Shown here piece by piece: positions 17,421 through 29,804 of a stretch of 64,000 nucleotides of DNA. Position numbers and translations under genes: made by a program. Origin of the DNA: Pyrococcus kukulkanii (GTDB taxonomy: Archaea > Methanobacteriota_B > Thermococci > Thermococcales > Thermococcaceae); NCBI RefSeq assembly GCF_041647995.1, contig NZ_JARRIB010000001.1, positions 1 through 64,000 on the forward strand, given 5' to 3'. Every line of letters begins with the position of its first letter. Position 1 is the first letter of the stretch. The notes under the pieces were generated by a model. That model saw only the letters and a list, made by a program, of their open reading frames with translations. It did not search any database and was not told the origin of the DNA.

Positions 17421-18202
17421 TAAGCGTCCTTTACCTTAACGAGGTTTCAAGGATACTTAAGACGCGACGCTTCAAGGTCATGCTCGCCACAATGCTCTTG
17501 CCTGTAGTAGTCCACTTCTTTACTCACGAAGAAGTAATGGAATATGGAGCGAAGATTCTTGAGCGATCCTTTCAGATAGTTACCTCCGAGTTCATGGTGA
17601 ACTTCTGGCTTGGTATTATCGGTCAACTCGTAGCCATAATCCTCATGAGCGACCTCCTTGCAAGTGAAATTGATAAAGGCACAATAAGACTTCTCCTGAC
17701 AAAGCCTATAAGAAAGAGCGAAATTGTCCTTGGCAAGTTTTTAGCTGGAATCACAAGTATAGCGATTCTATTTGGGGTTCCATACCTCATTCTCCAAATT
17801 TATGAAGTTCTCCTCTACAAAGCAGGTTTTGAAGGTTTTAAAGCTACTTTCGACGATGTACTTTACGCCACAGGGGTTACGCTTCTGCTTCTTGGAGCAT
17901 TAGGCAGTCTAGCAATGCTACTCTCTGTTATTGTCTCACGTCCCCTTTATGCTTCTCTCTCAGCCTTTGCCCTTGTTTTTGTTGCCCAGTTTATACTGCC
18001 TCAGCTACCATTCTTTGACAATCCAGAACGCTTCACTCTCAATTACCAAGTGGGAGTTCTTCTTAAAAGACACTTTACTCTCCACACTGGTCTAGACGCC
18101 TATAAAGGTGATCCTAACACAACAATACTGTTTTTCATTGATACTATACTCCTCACATTACTCCTCACATTGCTGGGGATCTACCGGAGAGAGTATCCTT
18201 AA
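17417..18202 (+). CDS. ABC-2 type transporter permease
   Basis: 261 residues with about six membrane helices and the ABC-2 permease landmark DLLASEIDKGTIRLLLTKPIRKSEIVLGK (quoted across its length only in part). It starts with GTG overlapping the ATPase stop (GTGA), so the two are coupled. The surface-protein gene follows 14 bases later. Together they make an exporter whose cargo is undefined. Confidence 0.88.
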   Translation: MISVLYLNEVSRILKTRRFKVMLATMLLPVVVHFFTHEEVMEYGAKILERSFQIVTSEFMVNFWLGIIGQLVAIILMSDLLASEIDKGTIRLLLTKPIRKSEIVLGKFLAGITSIAILFGVPYLILQIYEVLLYKAGFEGFKATFDDVLYATGVTLLLLGALGSLAMLLSVIVSRPLYASLSAFALVFVAQFILPQLPFFDNPERFTLNYQVGVLLKRHFTLHTGLDAYKGDPNTTILFFIDTILLTLLLTLLGIYRREYP

Positions 18203-18216
18203 CGGGGTGATGAGGG

Positions 18217-20358
18217 ATGAAAAAAGTTCTGATACCTATAATCCTCCTTATTTTTGCGGAAAACGTTTTTGCATATTCTATTGAGCTTGGACTGGATGAA
18301 GTCCTATTAGTGGATAATAGTACAGTTACCTTCGATCCCTCTCCAACAGGAGACCTAATATATCTGCGTGTTGAAGGTCCTAACGGCATAACCTCAAGTG
18401 TACTTAGCTTCGGAGAGAGTATCTTCTCTAATGGGGTTAATTATACCCTAGGACACTTTGATCCGACTACTCAAAAACTTGTCCTTCACCTCAGCGGGAA
18501 CTATTCCCAGGTAAAAGTGATGAAGAAAAAGGATTTCTCAGTGAACATCGTTGAAGCCTTTGACACCTACACAAAGTTCCGCATAAGGTGGGAGGGCTAC
18601 TATGACATAAACGACACGTTGAAAGTATATTCAAATGGTCTTCTCATAAAAGAAGTTCCTATAAGTCTGAAAAACGGGGATGAAATAACATTTAAGGTCA
18701 AAACCCCTCCATCAGGTATTTTCACGCTCTCTCTTGGAGAATTAAGTAAAAACGTAATTGTGGGGGAAATGACAAAGCAAGTAGAGATAAAATCACTATG
18801 GAGAGATGACAAACTCCATATTGTACTCTTTAACCATGGAGACGGAGTTAATGTAACCGTTGCACTAACAAGTGGAGGGTTTACACTAGAGAAGGAAGAG
18901 GTATATTTAGGAAGAAAGGAAGAGAGAGAAGTTACCTTCAGGAGAAATCCCCTCCAAGGTGTAGTTGTTGTGAACTATGGTAGTGTTCTTCAAGAGAGCT
19001 TTTACTTTGAGCCTCCCTCCATTTCTGTGATTTCATACTCCTTTAACGGAAAGACCCTAAGACTAAAGATAAAAAATGAAGGAGGTTACTTTCATGGAAG
19101 AGTCAGCATTACAAGCAATTCACTCATTATTAGCTCCCCTCTTTACCTCGATCTTACCCTCCACAAGGGGGAAATGAAAGAGGTTACCTTTAATCTAAAC
19201 AAGGATGTTGAGTACGTTACAATTCGTGTATCTTCTAGAGACTTCACGACAACTATACCCCTCATGCTTGAAAAGAACTTTAGTGTCCGGTTCGTTAATG
19301 ATTATGCAAGGGCTCCTTTAGGAGGTGCGGCGGCTTACAGTTTAGTGATTACTGGAAAAGGAAGAGTGGAGCTTGATGTTACAGGATTACCTGCTTCAAT
19401 TAGGTACGCCTTCTATTATAACCAGAATGAAGTTAAGACTCTCAATATTGAAGGGGGTGCTCAATTAACCCTCGTAGTTTCGCTTCCAAGCTTCCCCTCT
19501 GGCTTTAGCGTAGAGTCTCCACTAAGGTTCAACGTCACAATAAATGGCAAGAATTATCCGCTTACGTTAGAAGTGAGTGGAGCAGGGAAACTTCCAGTCT
19601 ATGGCGACAATTGGCTCGCCAAGAGCAACTTCAGCTCAGAGATTCACTACCTCGGACTCCCTTACCATGTGGTGTGGCGTGATATCACACCCCCCTACAT
19701 CTTCGAAAACATCGCAGGAGAGAAGATAGCTTTTCTATATGGGCGCTATGTCCGTCAAGGAAAAGATCTAAAACTCCATGTTCTTGATCCCTCTGGATTA
19801 ATACTCCACACGTCAGAAGCTCCAAAGGGAAGACCAGACTTTGTGATTTTTAATGAGAGCAAATTTATGCTCATGGTAGAGGGAAAAGGGATTTTTGATG
19901 CAGTCCTTCTCGTTGCACATTATATCAAGGATCCACAGAATATTACCCTCAACCTAAAAAGGAAACCTTTCGGTGAAGGGCTCGAAGTCATTATACTCAA
20001 TGCCACCCAACTTCGTGGGAAGAAACTACACATAATAACTACTAGCGGGAAGAGTATAGAGCTAAAAGCTTACCATTTTACACTAAACAGCGAAAAAGAA
20101 GACTTTGATCCTTTTGGAACTGGAAAAGCAATCTTTACAGCAAGAGGAAACAACATCTCAAGAACGATAGCAATGAGAAACGATGAAGACTTCATAGCAA
20201 TAGTGATAATAGGAGAAGGGCAAGTTAACCTGTCATTTAAGGTTAGTGGTACAAGTATGAGCACAGCAGAAATCACGACCCGGTGGTCTTATATAGTTGT
20301 TATGGTGCTGGGAGTTCTCCTTGTACTAAGTATCTTCCTCGAAAAGCGACTTGCTTGA
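18217..20358 (+). CDS. Large surface-anchored protein of the ABC operon
   Basis: 713 residues. An N-terminal signal peptide (MKKVLIPIILLIFAENVFA) comes first. A long extracellular part follows, built of beta-sandwich-like repeats (KLVLHLSG..., TVALTSGGFTLEKEE, LRLKIKNEGGYFHGRVSI) resembling CARDB/NEW3-type domains. A single C-terminal membrane helix (about 690-708) ends in EKRLA. NxT/S glycosylation-like sites are frequent. GGGGTGATGAGGG precedes the ATG. It is probably an accessory or target of the ABC-2 exporter rather than a classical solute-binding protein, for which no fold is visible. Confidence 0.7.
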   Translation: MKKVLIPIILLIFAENVFAYSIELGLDEVLLVDNSTVTFDPSPTGDLIYLRVEGPNGITSSVLSFGESIFSNGVNYTLGHFDPTTQKLVLHLSGNYSQVKVMKKKDFSVNIVEAFDTYTKFRIRWEGYYDINDTLKVYSNGLLIKEVPISLKNGDEITFKVKTPPSGIFTLSLGELSKNVIVGEMTKQVEIKSLWRDDKLHIVLFNHGDGVNVTVALTSGGFTLEKEEVYLGRKEEREVTFRRNPLQGVVVVNYGSVLQESFYFEPPSISVISYSFNGKTLRLKIKNEGGYFHGRVSITSNSLIISSPLYLDLTLHKGEMKEVTFNLNKDVEYVTIRVSSRDFTTTIPLMLEKNFSVRFVNDYARAPLGGAAAYSLVITGKGRVELDVTGLPASIRYAFYYNQNEVKTLNIEGGAQLTLVVSLPSFPSGFSVESPLRFNVTINGKNYPLTLEVSGAGKLPVYGDNWLAKSNFSSEIHYLGLPYHVVWRDITPPYIFENIAGEKIAFLYGRYVRQGKDLKLHVLDPSGLILHTSEAPKGRPDFVIFNESKFMLMVEGKGIFDAVLLVAHYIKDPQNITLNLKRKPFGEGLEVIILNATQLRGKKLHIITTSGKSIELKAYHFTLNSEKEDFDPFGTGKAIFTARGNNISRTIAMRNDEDFIAIVIIGEGQVNLSFKVSGTSMSTAEITTRWSYIVVMVLGVLLVLSIFLEKRLA

Positions 20359-20491
20359 AGTTTTCAATTTTCATAATATGCGACAATAGAAGTGATGATC
20401 CATTTGCTCCTATTTAATTATATTATAACCGAAAAATATTTTAGTAGTTACATTTTATAGCGAAAGAATTACCCCCCTAAGGGTGATGTAA

Positions 20492-20824
20492 ATGGAAATG
20501 GATGAGATATTATTAAGGCTTAAGGATAAGCTCACGAAAGAAATACTTTGGATGTACATCTTAAAGCTACTCAAAGAGAGGCCAATGTACGCGTATGAAA
20601 TCAGAGGGCAGTTAAAACGAAGATTTGGATTTGAACCGGCAACTGTTAGTTCTTATGTCGTCTTATACAAGCTTGAAGAAGCGGGCTACGTCACCTCGGA
20701 GTGGCATGAAGGAGAGAGTGGCAGACCATCAAGAAAATACTACCAACTTACAGAAAAAGGAGAAAAATTGCTTGAAAATGGAGTAAAGACAATAGAAAAC
20801 GTCCTTGAAATGCTAAAGGAATAG
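20492..20824 (+). CDS. PadR-family transcription regulator
   Basis: 110 residues with the PadR winged helix: KEILWMYILKLLKERPMYAYEI for the first helices, ATVSSYVVLYKLEEAGYV for the recognition helix, and the wing SGRPSRKYYQLTEKG. A short C-terminal dimerisation helix follows. PadR repressors usually control adjacent membrane or transport genes, so the ABC operon upstream is a plausible target. GGTGA precedes the ATG at 20492. An AT-rich promoter stretch lies at 20410-20460. Confidence 0.88.
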   Translation: MEMDEILLRLKDKLTKEILWMYILKLLKERPMYAYEIRGQLKRRFGFEPATVSSYVVLYKLEEAGYVTSEWHEGESGRPSRKYYQLTEKGEKLLENGVKTIENVLEMLKE

Positions 20825-20827
20825 AGA

Positions 20828-21328
<501 letters not shown>

Positions 21329-21339
<11 letters not shown>

Positions 21340-21982
21340 ATAAAACCTCCATGACTTTCTTGATATCCTTAGAAATCTTATACTCTCTGAGCGCTGATCT
21401 CAATATTTTTCTGAAATCTTCCATAATCCTATATTCATCAGAAATTCTACGAGAAATCACGTTATTAGAGAGGAACAACATTGCCATTGCTGATGTTAAG
21501 TTCCTTGGCTTTCTTTCAGTACTAGCCTTTTCAAAGTCAATTATCCAGACATCGTCCCCTATTATTATGTGTTTGCCCCCCTGAATCTGCCCATGATCAA
21601 TCCCTAAGATATCAAGAGTATAAGCCTTCCCAGCTATTTTTAGGATGTCTCTCTTCTTAGGAAGTGCTTTTATTAGGGGTTCCCCATCAACGTACTTCCT
21701 TATAAGTAATTCTCTTCCTCCAAGCTGCATATAGGAAACTAAGTCCCCAGTTATGTTCCTACCTTTAAGGATCTCTAGTATACGAGCCTCTCTTTTCAAT
21801 GTTTTCCGAGGGGTATCAGGTCTTTGATACTTTATTATAACCCTCTCATTATTAAAGGTACCAAGGAATATATAGCTTGTTGTTCCCTTCGCTAAGAACC
21901 TTTCCAACTCTATACCATACTCACTTAGGATAGGTTTCAATTTCCTTATTTCATCCTTGATTATTTCTTGAAGCATGTACAT
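21329..21982 (-). CDS. Archaeal RIO/Bud32-like protein kinase
   Basis: About 217 residues with a minimal eukaryotic-type kinase lobe: glycine-loop equivalent LAKGTTSYIFLG, the ATP lysine in VIIKYQRP, the catalytic loop GIDHGQIQGGKHIII and the metal-binding DFE in WIIDFEKAS. The DFE (not DFG) and the short C-lobe fit the archaeal kinase group COG2112, related to Bud32/RIO. Targets are unknown. The start at MYMLQEIIK is tentative; the frame continues to 22018. Confidence 0.75.
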
Positions 21983-22038
21983 CCCCAAGTCCAAATCATT
22001 TTTATAGCTATAAAACAATATTGAAGTTGGTGAGGGGT

Positions 22039-23190
22039 ATGGAATATGAGGAGGCCTTTAGAGAAGTTTATGAAATGGTGAAGCCAAAATACAAGCTCTT
22101 TACAGCAGGACCAGTTGCATGCTTCCCGGAAGTACTTGAGATAATGAAAGTTCAGATGTTCAGCCACAGATCCAAAGAGTACAGAAAGGTGCACGTTGAT
22201 ACTGTCGAAAGGCTCAGGGACTTCCTCGAGGTTAAGAAGGGAGAAGTTCTACTAGTCCCAAGCTCCGGAACCGGAATCATGGAAGCAAGTATTAGAAATG
22301 GAGTAACAAAGGGTGGAAAAGTTTTAGTCACTATAATTGGAGCATTCGGGAAGAGGTACAAGGAGGTTGTGGAAACCAACGGAAGAAAGGCAGTAGTTTT
22401 AGAATACGAGCCCGGAAAAGCTGTAAAGCCCGAAGATCTAGATGACGCCCTAAAGAAGAACCCTGACGTTGAGGCCGTAACGATAACCTACAATGAAACA
22501 TCAACTGGCGTTTTGAATCCCCTCCCAGAGCTCGCCAAAGTGGCAAAAGAACACGATAAGCTAGTGTTCGTCGATGCCGTTTCAGCGATGGGAGGGGCAG
22601 ACATAAAGTTCGATAAATGGGAGCTTGACGTTGTATTCTCAAGCTCCCAAAAGGCATTCGGTGTTCCTCCAGGACTTGCGATTGGAGTCTTCAGCGAGAG
22701 ATTCCTAGAGATTGCTGAAAAAATGCCAGAGAGGGGATGGTACTTTGACATTCCACTGTACGTTAAGTACCTCAAGGAAAAGGAGTCAACACCATCAACA
22801 CCTCCGATGCCACAGGTTTTTGGCCTAAACGTCGTCCTTAGGATAATAGAGAAGATGGGCGGGAAGGAGAAGTGGCTTGAGATGTACCAGAAGAGGGCTG
22901 AGATGATCAGGGAGGGAGTTAAAGAGATAGGCCTCAGCATCCTAGCTGAAGAGGGCTACGAGAGCCCAACGATTACCGCCGTCTTAACTCCAAAGGGAAT
23001 AAAGGGAGATGAGGTCTACGAGGCCATGAGGAAGAGAGGATTCGAGCTAGCTAAGGGGTATGGTAGTGTCAAGGAGATAACATTCAGGATTGGTCACATG
23101 GGTTACATACCGTTCGATGACATAAGGGAGATGCTCGATAACCTCAGGGAAGTAATAAACGAATTGAAGAAGCAGAAGGGTTTAGCATAG
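22039..23190 (+). CDS. Class V aminotransferase (serine-pyruvate / alanine-glyoxylate type)
   Basis: 383 residues with the class V pattern: N-terminal KYKLFTAGPVACFPEVLE, VPSSGTGIMEAS (phosphate binding), FVDAVSAMGG (the Asp that contacts the PLP ring) and the PLP lysine in SSSQKAFGVPPG. Serine, alanine or aspartate with glyoxylate or pyruvate are likely substrates; which one is undecided. GGTGAGGGG before the ATG at 22039 overrides the TTG at 22021. Convergent with the next gene, overlapping by nine bases. Confidence 0.85.
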   Translation: MEYEEAFREVYEMVKPKYKLFTAGPVACFPEVLEIMKVQMFSHRSKEYRKVHVDTVERLRDFLEVKKGEVLLVPSSGTGIMEASIRNGVTKGGKVLVTIIGAFGKRYKEVVETNGRKAVVLEYEPGKAVKPEDLDDALKKNPDVEAVTITYNETSTGVLNPLPELAKVAKEHDKLVFVDAVSAMGGADIKFDKWELDVVFSSSQKAFGVPPGLAIGVFSERFLEIAEKMPERGWYFDIPLYVKYLKEKESTPSTPPMPQVFGLNVVLRIIEKMGGKEKWLEMYQKRAEMIREGVKEIGLSILAEEGYESPTITAVLTPKGIKGDEVYEAMRKRGFELAKGYGSVKEITFRIGHMGYIPFDDIREMLDNLREVINELKKQKGLA

Positions 23191-23763
23191 CTTCTCCAAC
23201 TCTTTTTCTTTTATCCTGTATATCGCATTAACCTTTCTATGCCCCGTTTTTATGTCTCTGTAGAGCTCCACAACGAGCTCAAACTTTTTTAACATCTTAT
23301 CATCTATCTTTAGCCAATGCTTAATCTCGTCCCAGAGATTCCTCGAGAGGACTAAAGAGGTTATTATGAAGCCATATTTATCTGTCAACTTTTCGAGAAT
23401 CCTGGGGACGCTAACGGTGTGAATGGTATCTATTATAACGTAGTCCGGATTTATCGAGTTTATCTTCTCAATTACCTCTTCGGTTCTTGCGTCAACGCTC
23501 CTGCCGTCAAACTCCGTGTTTATAACGAAGATGTTATCCTTAAAGGGCTTGAACTCATTGTACGCGGTAACAACGGCTATCTTCCAGTTTTCAGGAATTA
23601 AGAAAGTCATTGCTTCAACTAATTTAGTCTTTCCTGCCCTTGTTCCTCCAACTACCAGAATGTCTTCTCTTCTTTCCAAGGCCTCCTTTAAAATATTGAG
23701 GCAATCCTGAGTTATAACCTCATACCTGAGCAGATCTTCAGGAGTAAAGATGTACACACCCAT
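23182..23763 (-). CDS. Secretion-ATPase-like P-loop protein
   Basis: About 193 residues. Walker A is GGTRAGKTK (near residue 35), a hydrophobic Walker B-like strand is DYVIIDTIHT, and the segment VDARTEEVIEKINSINP resembles the Asp/His-box region of VirB11/PilT secretion ATPases. It is much shorter than those and lacks their N-terminal domain and any pilin or secretion neighbour. The function is unknown. GGGGATAGGA before ATGGGTGTG at 23763 decides the start; the frame remains open to 23835. Confidence 0.6.
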   Translation of the reverse strand: MGVYIFTPEDLLRYEVITQDCLNILKEALERREDILVVGGTRAGKTKLVEAMTFLIPENWKIAVVTAYNEFKPFKDNIFVINTEFDGRSVDARTEEVIEKINSINPDYVIIDTIHTVSVPRILEKLTDKYGFIITSLVLSRNLWDEIKHWLKIDDKMLKKFELVVELYRDIKTGHRKVNAIYRIKEKELEKLC

Positions 23764-23812
23764 TCCTATCCCCAAGGGATAGTATATTTTTAGGGAGAAT
23801 AAAAAGGCTTGC

Positions 23813-26225
<2,413 letters not shown>

Positions 26226-26273
26226 CTATGCACACCTCCGCACAAATGTATATCGAAGCCTGATATCGAGCGG

Positions 26274-26284
26274 AAGAGTTATAT
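26274..26284 (-). promoter_or_regulatory. TATA box of the aspartate transporter gene
   Basis: ACTTATATAAC on the minus strand lies about 50 bases before the start codon, leaving a leader that contains GGAGGTG. Confidence 0.45.
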
Positions 26285-26387
26285 AAGTTGTTAAACATGT
26301 ACATTTAAATATTTGTCCTTTGTCATGAGCAATTTCGACAAAAATCGTGCAAAATTAACGCAAATTAAAAATCAAGAATCTTAGGAA

Positions 26388-26446
26388 ATTGTCAGGCAGC
26401 TCACCCAATCATCACTGCTCAGCGAGGTAGGCCTCATCATCCGTCA
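26388..26446 (-). ncRNA. C/D box guide sRNA (first of a tandem pair)
   Basis: The minus strand reads C box ATGATGA (26440-26434), 11-base guide GGCCTACCTCG, D' box CTGA (26422-26419), spacer GCA, C' box GTGATGA (26415-26409), 13-base guide TTGGGTGAGCTGC, D box CTGA (26395-26392). All four boxes are consensus and the D'-C' spacer is the usual short one. Such RNAs direct 2'-O-methylation by fibrillarin-Nop5-L7Ae five bases upstream of D or D'. The targets would contain CGAGGTAGGCC and GCAGCTCACCCAA; I could not assign them. The ends are approximate. Confidence 0.85.
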
Positions 26447-26477
26447 AAAAGAGAGAAAGAAGGGTTAAAAAAGATAG

Positions 26478-26534
26478 AGGTCAGATACCCTAGGGTTCAT
26501 CACGCTTCAGGTCTAGCGAACCTCATCATCCCTG
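26478..26534 (-). ncRNA. C/D box guide sRNA overlapping the gatE stop codon
   Basis: The minus strand reads C box ATGATGA (26529-26523), 12-base guide GGTTCGCTAGAC, D' CTGA (26510-26507), spacer AGC, C' GTGATGA (26503-26497), 12-base guide ACCCTAGGGTAT, D CTGA (26484-26481). The gatE stop TGA (26528-26526) is part of the C box. The RNA is therefore probably cut from the gatE mRNA tail, with the sister sRNA about 40 bases further on. The targets would contain GTCTAGCGAACC and ATACCCTAGGGT; they are unassigned. Confidence 0.87.
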
Positions 26535-28415
26535 GGAGAGTTCCTGGATCTTCTTCCTCACGATCTGGCTTACCAATTTACCGTCTGCCTTGCCCCTCAC
26601 CCTTGCCATGACCCTACCCATGATTAAACCCATGGCCCCCATACCCTTGGCCTTCACAACATCAACGTTCTGCTGTATTACTTCCTCAACGATTTTCACG
26701 ACTTCCTCCTCGCTCAATAGTGTTAATCCTCTCTCTTGAGCTACTTGCTCAGCTGTCTTCTCCGGGTGCAGAGCGAGCTCCTTGAATATCTCCTCAAAGG
26801 CCTCCTTCGCTATCTTCCCTTCGAGATAAAGTTTGAAGGCCTCCCTTATGTGATCCTCAGTAATGTTCTCAATTGGAACATCCTTCCTTAATCCCTTAAG
26901 AACGACTACTAGAACCGAAGCCGCAAGCGATGGCTTAACGCCCATCTCAATTAGCTCTTCGAATAGCTCATCCCTTTCATCGTCAACCAACGTTTGTGCT
27001 AAGCTTCTATCAATCTTGTACTCCTTAACGTACTTCTCAACCTTAGCCTGGGGTAGCTCTGGGAGGTTCTCCTTTATTCTTCTCTTCAGATCATCCGGAA
27101 TTCTCAGTGGAGGTACATCCGTCTCGGGATACATTCTAGCCTTTCCTGGGAGCGGTCTCATGTACTGCGTATTACCATCTGGAAGGGCCCTCCTCGTCTC
27201 TTCGGGAACACCTTCAATTGCCTCCCTTGCACGTTTAATCACTTCACGCAGAGCATTCTTCGCTGTTTCTTCCTCGGCGGCAACCAAAACGAAGGCATCC
27301 TCATTTCCAAGGCTGAGCCGTTCGACGACCTTCTCGACTTCCTCCTGGGTTATGCCGTAGTTTGGCAACTCATCACTATGGAATATCCCAGGAACGTACT
27401 TCTTTGCCCTGTCCGCAAATTCAGTTCCCAGCCTCCTTCCAGGCTGAATTTCCATCCCTATTAGACCCCTAAACTTAGGAAGCTTTATCGCCAAAACTTT
27501 GCCGCCCTTCTTTATTGTCCTCCCAATAATCTTTGACTTGGTGTTTTGGAAGATATCGGTTACATCGTAGAATTCTTCCTTTATATCCTCGGGTTTAACT
27601 CCCCTCTTCCTCAGCTCATCCCTTATTTTCAGCAGATTCAGTTGCCTCTGTACCTCCCTCTCTATTATTAGAGGGATCATGTCCAGTTCTTGAACTCCCT
27701 TTATCTCTATCCTTGCCCCGCCCTTTATAGAAACGTTTAAATCCTGCCTTATAGTTCCAAGACCACGCTTGACCTTCCTTGTCGCCCTTAAGGCATCACC
27801 AATGAACTTTGCAACAACTTTAGCCTGCTCTGGATGGTGTATATCTGGAGTGGTGCTTATCTCAATTAGGGGTATGCCAAGCCTATCTACCCTATAAATT
27901 ACCTCCCTGTCCTTCCTCTCTATTATCCTCGCAGCATCTTCCTCAAGGCATATAGTTGGGATTCCAACTGTTCCCCAGGGCGTCTCAACTTTTCCATCGG
28001 TAGCTATTATAGCGGTTCTCTGGAATCCAGAAACATTTGAACCGTCAATAACGATCTTCCTCATGTAGTAAATCTCATCTACGGGCTTTGCGTTTAGAAG
28101 GTAAGCAATTTGAAGGGCAACCTCCAAAGCCTCCCTGTCGGGACCCCTTGGAGGTTCCTCATCCATATAGACGAGATCGCTTAGCTCATTGTTTCCCTCA
28201 TAAATATAAATTCTCCCCTTCTTGAACTCCTCAAGCGCCGCCGGATCAACTTCACCTAGTTCACTCATTGTGGGTCTTAGCCTTCTTTGAAACGTGAAAT
28301 CAACTTTGTCCGTTAGCTCGCTTGGAACTGGAGAGAAGAGCTTTTTTGTATCAAGTTGACGGTGAATCTCCAATCCAACTTTAAGGCCAATTTGTTCATA
28401 GTCGATGTTAGCCAT
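26526..28415 (-). CDS. gatE: Glu-tRNA(Gln) amidotransferase subunit E
   Basis: GatE activates and transamidates Glu-tRNA(Gln) to Gln-tRNA(Gln) using ammonia from GatD, the archaeal route to glutaminyl-tRNA. 629 residues with the GatB/E cradle ([53 protein letters not shown]), the GatE-specific insertion related to AspRS, and the C-terminal YqeY-like tail ending QELSQG. GGTGGTGGAG before the ATG at 28415 sets the start (frame open to 28424). It follows gatD with a 12-base gap. Its stop codon lies in a C/D sRNA. Confidence 0.96.
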   Translation of the reverse strand: MANIDYEQIGLKVGLEIHRQLDTKKLFSPVPSELTDKVDFTFQRRLRPTMSELGEVDPAALEEFKKGRIYIYEGNNELSDLVYMDEEPPRGPDREALEVALQIAYLLNAKPVDEIYYMRKIVIDGSNVSGFQRTAIIATDGKVETPWGTVGIPTICLEEDAARIIERKDREVIYRVDRLGIPLIEISTTPDIHHPEQAKVVAKFIGDALRATRKVKRGLGTIRQDLNVSIKGGARIEIKGVQELDMIPLIIEREVQRQLNLLKIRDELRKRGVKPEDIKEEFYDVTDIFQNTKSKIIGRTIKKGGKVLAIKLPKFRGLIGMEIQPGRRLGTEFADRAKKYVPGIFHSDELPNYGITQEEVEKVVERLSLGNEDAFVLVAAEEETAKNALREVIKRAREAIEGVPEETRRALPDGNTQYMRPLPGKARMYPETDVPPLRIPDDLKRRIKENLPELPQAKVEKYVKEYKIDRSLAQTLVDDERDELFEELIEMGVKPSLAASVLVVVLKGLRKDVPIENITEDHIREAFKLYLEGKIAKEAFEEIFKELALHPEKTAEQVAQERGLTLLSEEEVVKIVEEVIQQNVDVVKAKGMGAMGLIMGRVMARVRGKADGKLVSQIVRKKIQELSQG

Positions 28416-28427
28416 CTCCACCACCCC

Positions 28428-29744
28428 TTAAATTAGATAAGTATTGGGCTTCGTGTAGGGAGTTATTTCTCCCGCATAGTTAGTCAGCATCATGTTTCTC
28501 ACTTCATTGAGATCTTGAGTGTGGCCTAAAACCCACATCAGCTTTACATAGGCCGTCTCCGGTAACATGTCCTCACAGGGGATAACTCCTGCTTTTAACA
28601 ATCTTCTTCCCGTTGCGTAAACGTTCATGTGAACCCTTCCGTAGAGGCACTGGCTAGTCATGCAAACTGCAACCCCCTCTTCTACTGCCCTTCTTATTGA
28701 AGGTATCATATCGTTTGGTGTATGACCTAACCCAGTTCCCTCTATAACTATTCCCTTGTACCCTCTGTCGACAAAGAAGTCTATTATCTCAGGGCTTATA
28801 CCAGGGTACATCTTCACCAAGGCAACTTTTTCCTCAATTTTATCATCAACCCAAACCTCCCCCTCGTTCCTCCTCCGGTAGTCATCCCTTAGGAACTCTA
28901 TTTTACCGTCGCTCCATATCTTAGCTATGGGAATATCGTTTATGCTTCTAAAGGCGTCTCTCCTGCTTGTATGCATCTTCCTTACTTTGGTTCCCCTATG
29001 GGCAAGGCAGTAAGTATCCCCGGTTTCACCGTGCATCACAACCATGACCTCCGCCACTTCGCTGACCGCCATTCTGACCGAGCATATCAGGTTCATCGCG
29101 GCATCGCTACTCGGCCTATCACTACTCCTTTGAGCACCTACCAATATTACAGGCTTATTGAGATCCCTAAGCATGAAACTTAAGGCCGCAGAAGTATACC
29201 CCATGGTATCGGTTCCATGAGCAACGACAACTCCATAAGCTCCAGAGTTCAGCTCCTTCGCCACTTCATGGGCTATTCTTACCCAGTGGGAAGGCTTCAT
29301 GTCCTCGCTGAAGATGTTGAAGAGTAACCTGGACTTAACGTTTGCTATCTCAAATATTTCCGGGACAGCTTTAGCTAGTTCTTCTGCCGTGAACGCAGGA
29401 TAAACTGCTCCAGTTTCATAATCAACTCTACTGGCTATAGTTCCTCCAGTTCCCAGAATTGTAACACTTGGAAGGTTGGGCTTAGGCTCAAGCTCTGCCT
29501 TAAAATGAACCTCAGGCCTTGCCTTTGCCCTTTCAATGACTTCTATAGAGGTAATCTTATCTACGGCAATCCCAATGTTGTAGCCATTGTCGAGCTTTAT
29601 AACTAAAGTGTCTCCTTCAGAAAGTTCGTACGGTGGCATTACAAGACCCTTATACTCAATTTTCTCTCCATCCTCCAGCTTAACGAGCTTAACGTAATCA
29701 CCAATCCCAATTCCATGCCTCTTCATGAACTCTTCAACTTTCAT
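28428..29744 (-). CDS. gatD: Glu-tRNA(Gln) amidotransferase subunit D (asparaginase-like)
   Basis: GatD releases ammonia from an amide donor for GatE. About 438 residues: an N-terminal small beta-barrel domain (to about residue 75), then the L-asparaginase fold with its two threonine sites TGGTIAS and VAHGTDTMGYT, and the downstream lysine/aspartate region. GGGGGAG precedes the ATG at 29744; the open frame to 29774 is not needed. Operon with gatE. Confidence 0.96.
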   Translation of the reverse strand: MKVEEFMKRHGIGIGDYVKLVKLEDGEKIEYKGLVMPPYELSEGDTLVIKLDNGYNIGIAVDKITSIEVIERAKARPEVHFKAELEPKPNLPSVTILGTGGTIASRVDYETGAVYPAFTAEELAKAVPEIFEIANVKSRLLFNIFSEDMKPSHWVRIAHEVAKELNSGAYGVVVAHGTDTMGYTSAALSFMLRDLNKPVILVGAQRSSDRPSSDAAMNLICSVRMAVSEVAEVMVVMHGETGDTYCLAHRGTKVRKMHTSRRDAFRSINDIPIAKIWSDGKIEFLRDDYRRRNEGEVWVDDKIEEKVALVKMYPGISPEIIDFFVDRGYKGIVIEGTGLGHTPNDMIPSIRRAVEEGVAVCMTSQCLYGRVHMNVYATGRRLLKAGVIPCEDMLPETAYVKLMWVLGHTQDLNEVRNMMLTNYAGEITPYTKPNTYLI

Positions 29745-29804
29745 TTCGCTCCCCCATCTTGAAAGGGGGGACAAGTTTAAAGTATTTTATCCAAAAATTA
29801 ATGC

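Noticed and set aside
18206-18246. Possible C/D sRNA (GTGATGA followed by CTGA)
   Set aside because: No D'/C' pair in between, and the first box is simply the ribosome binding site of the surface-protein gene.
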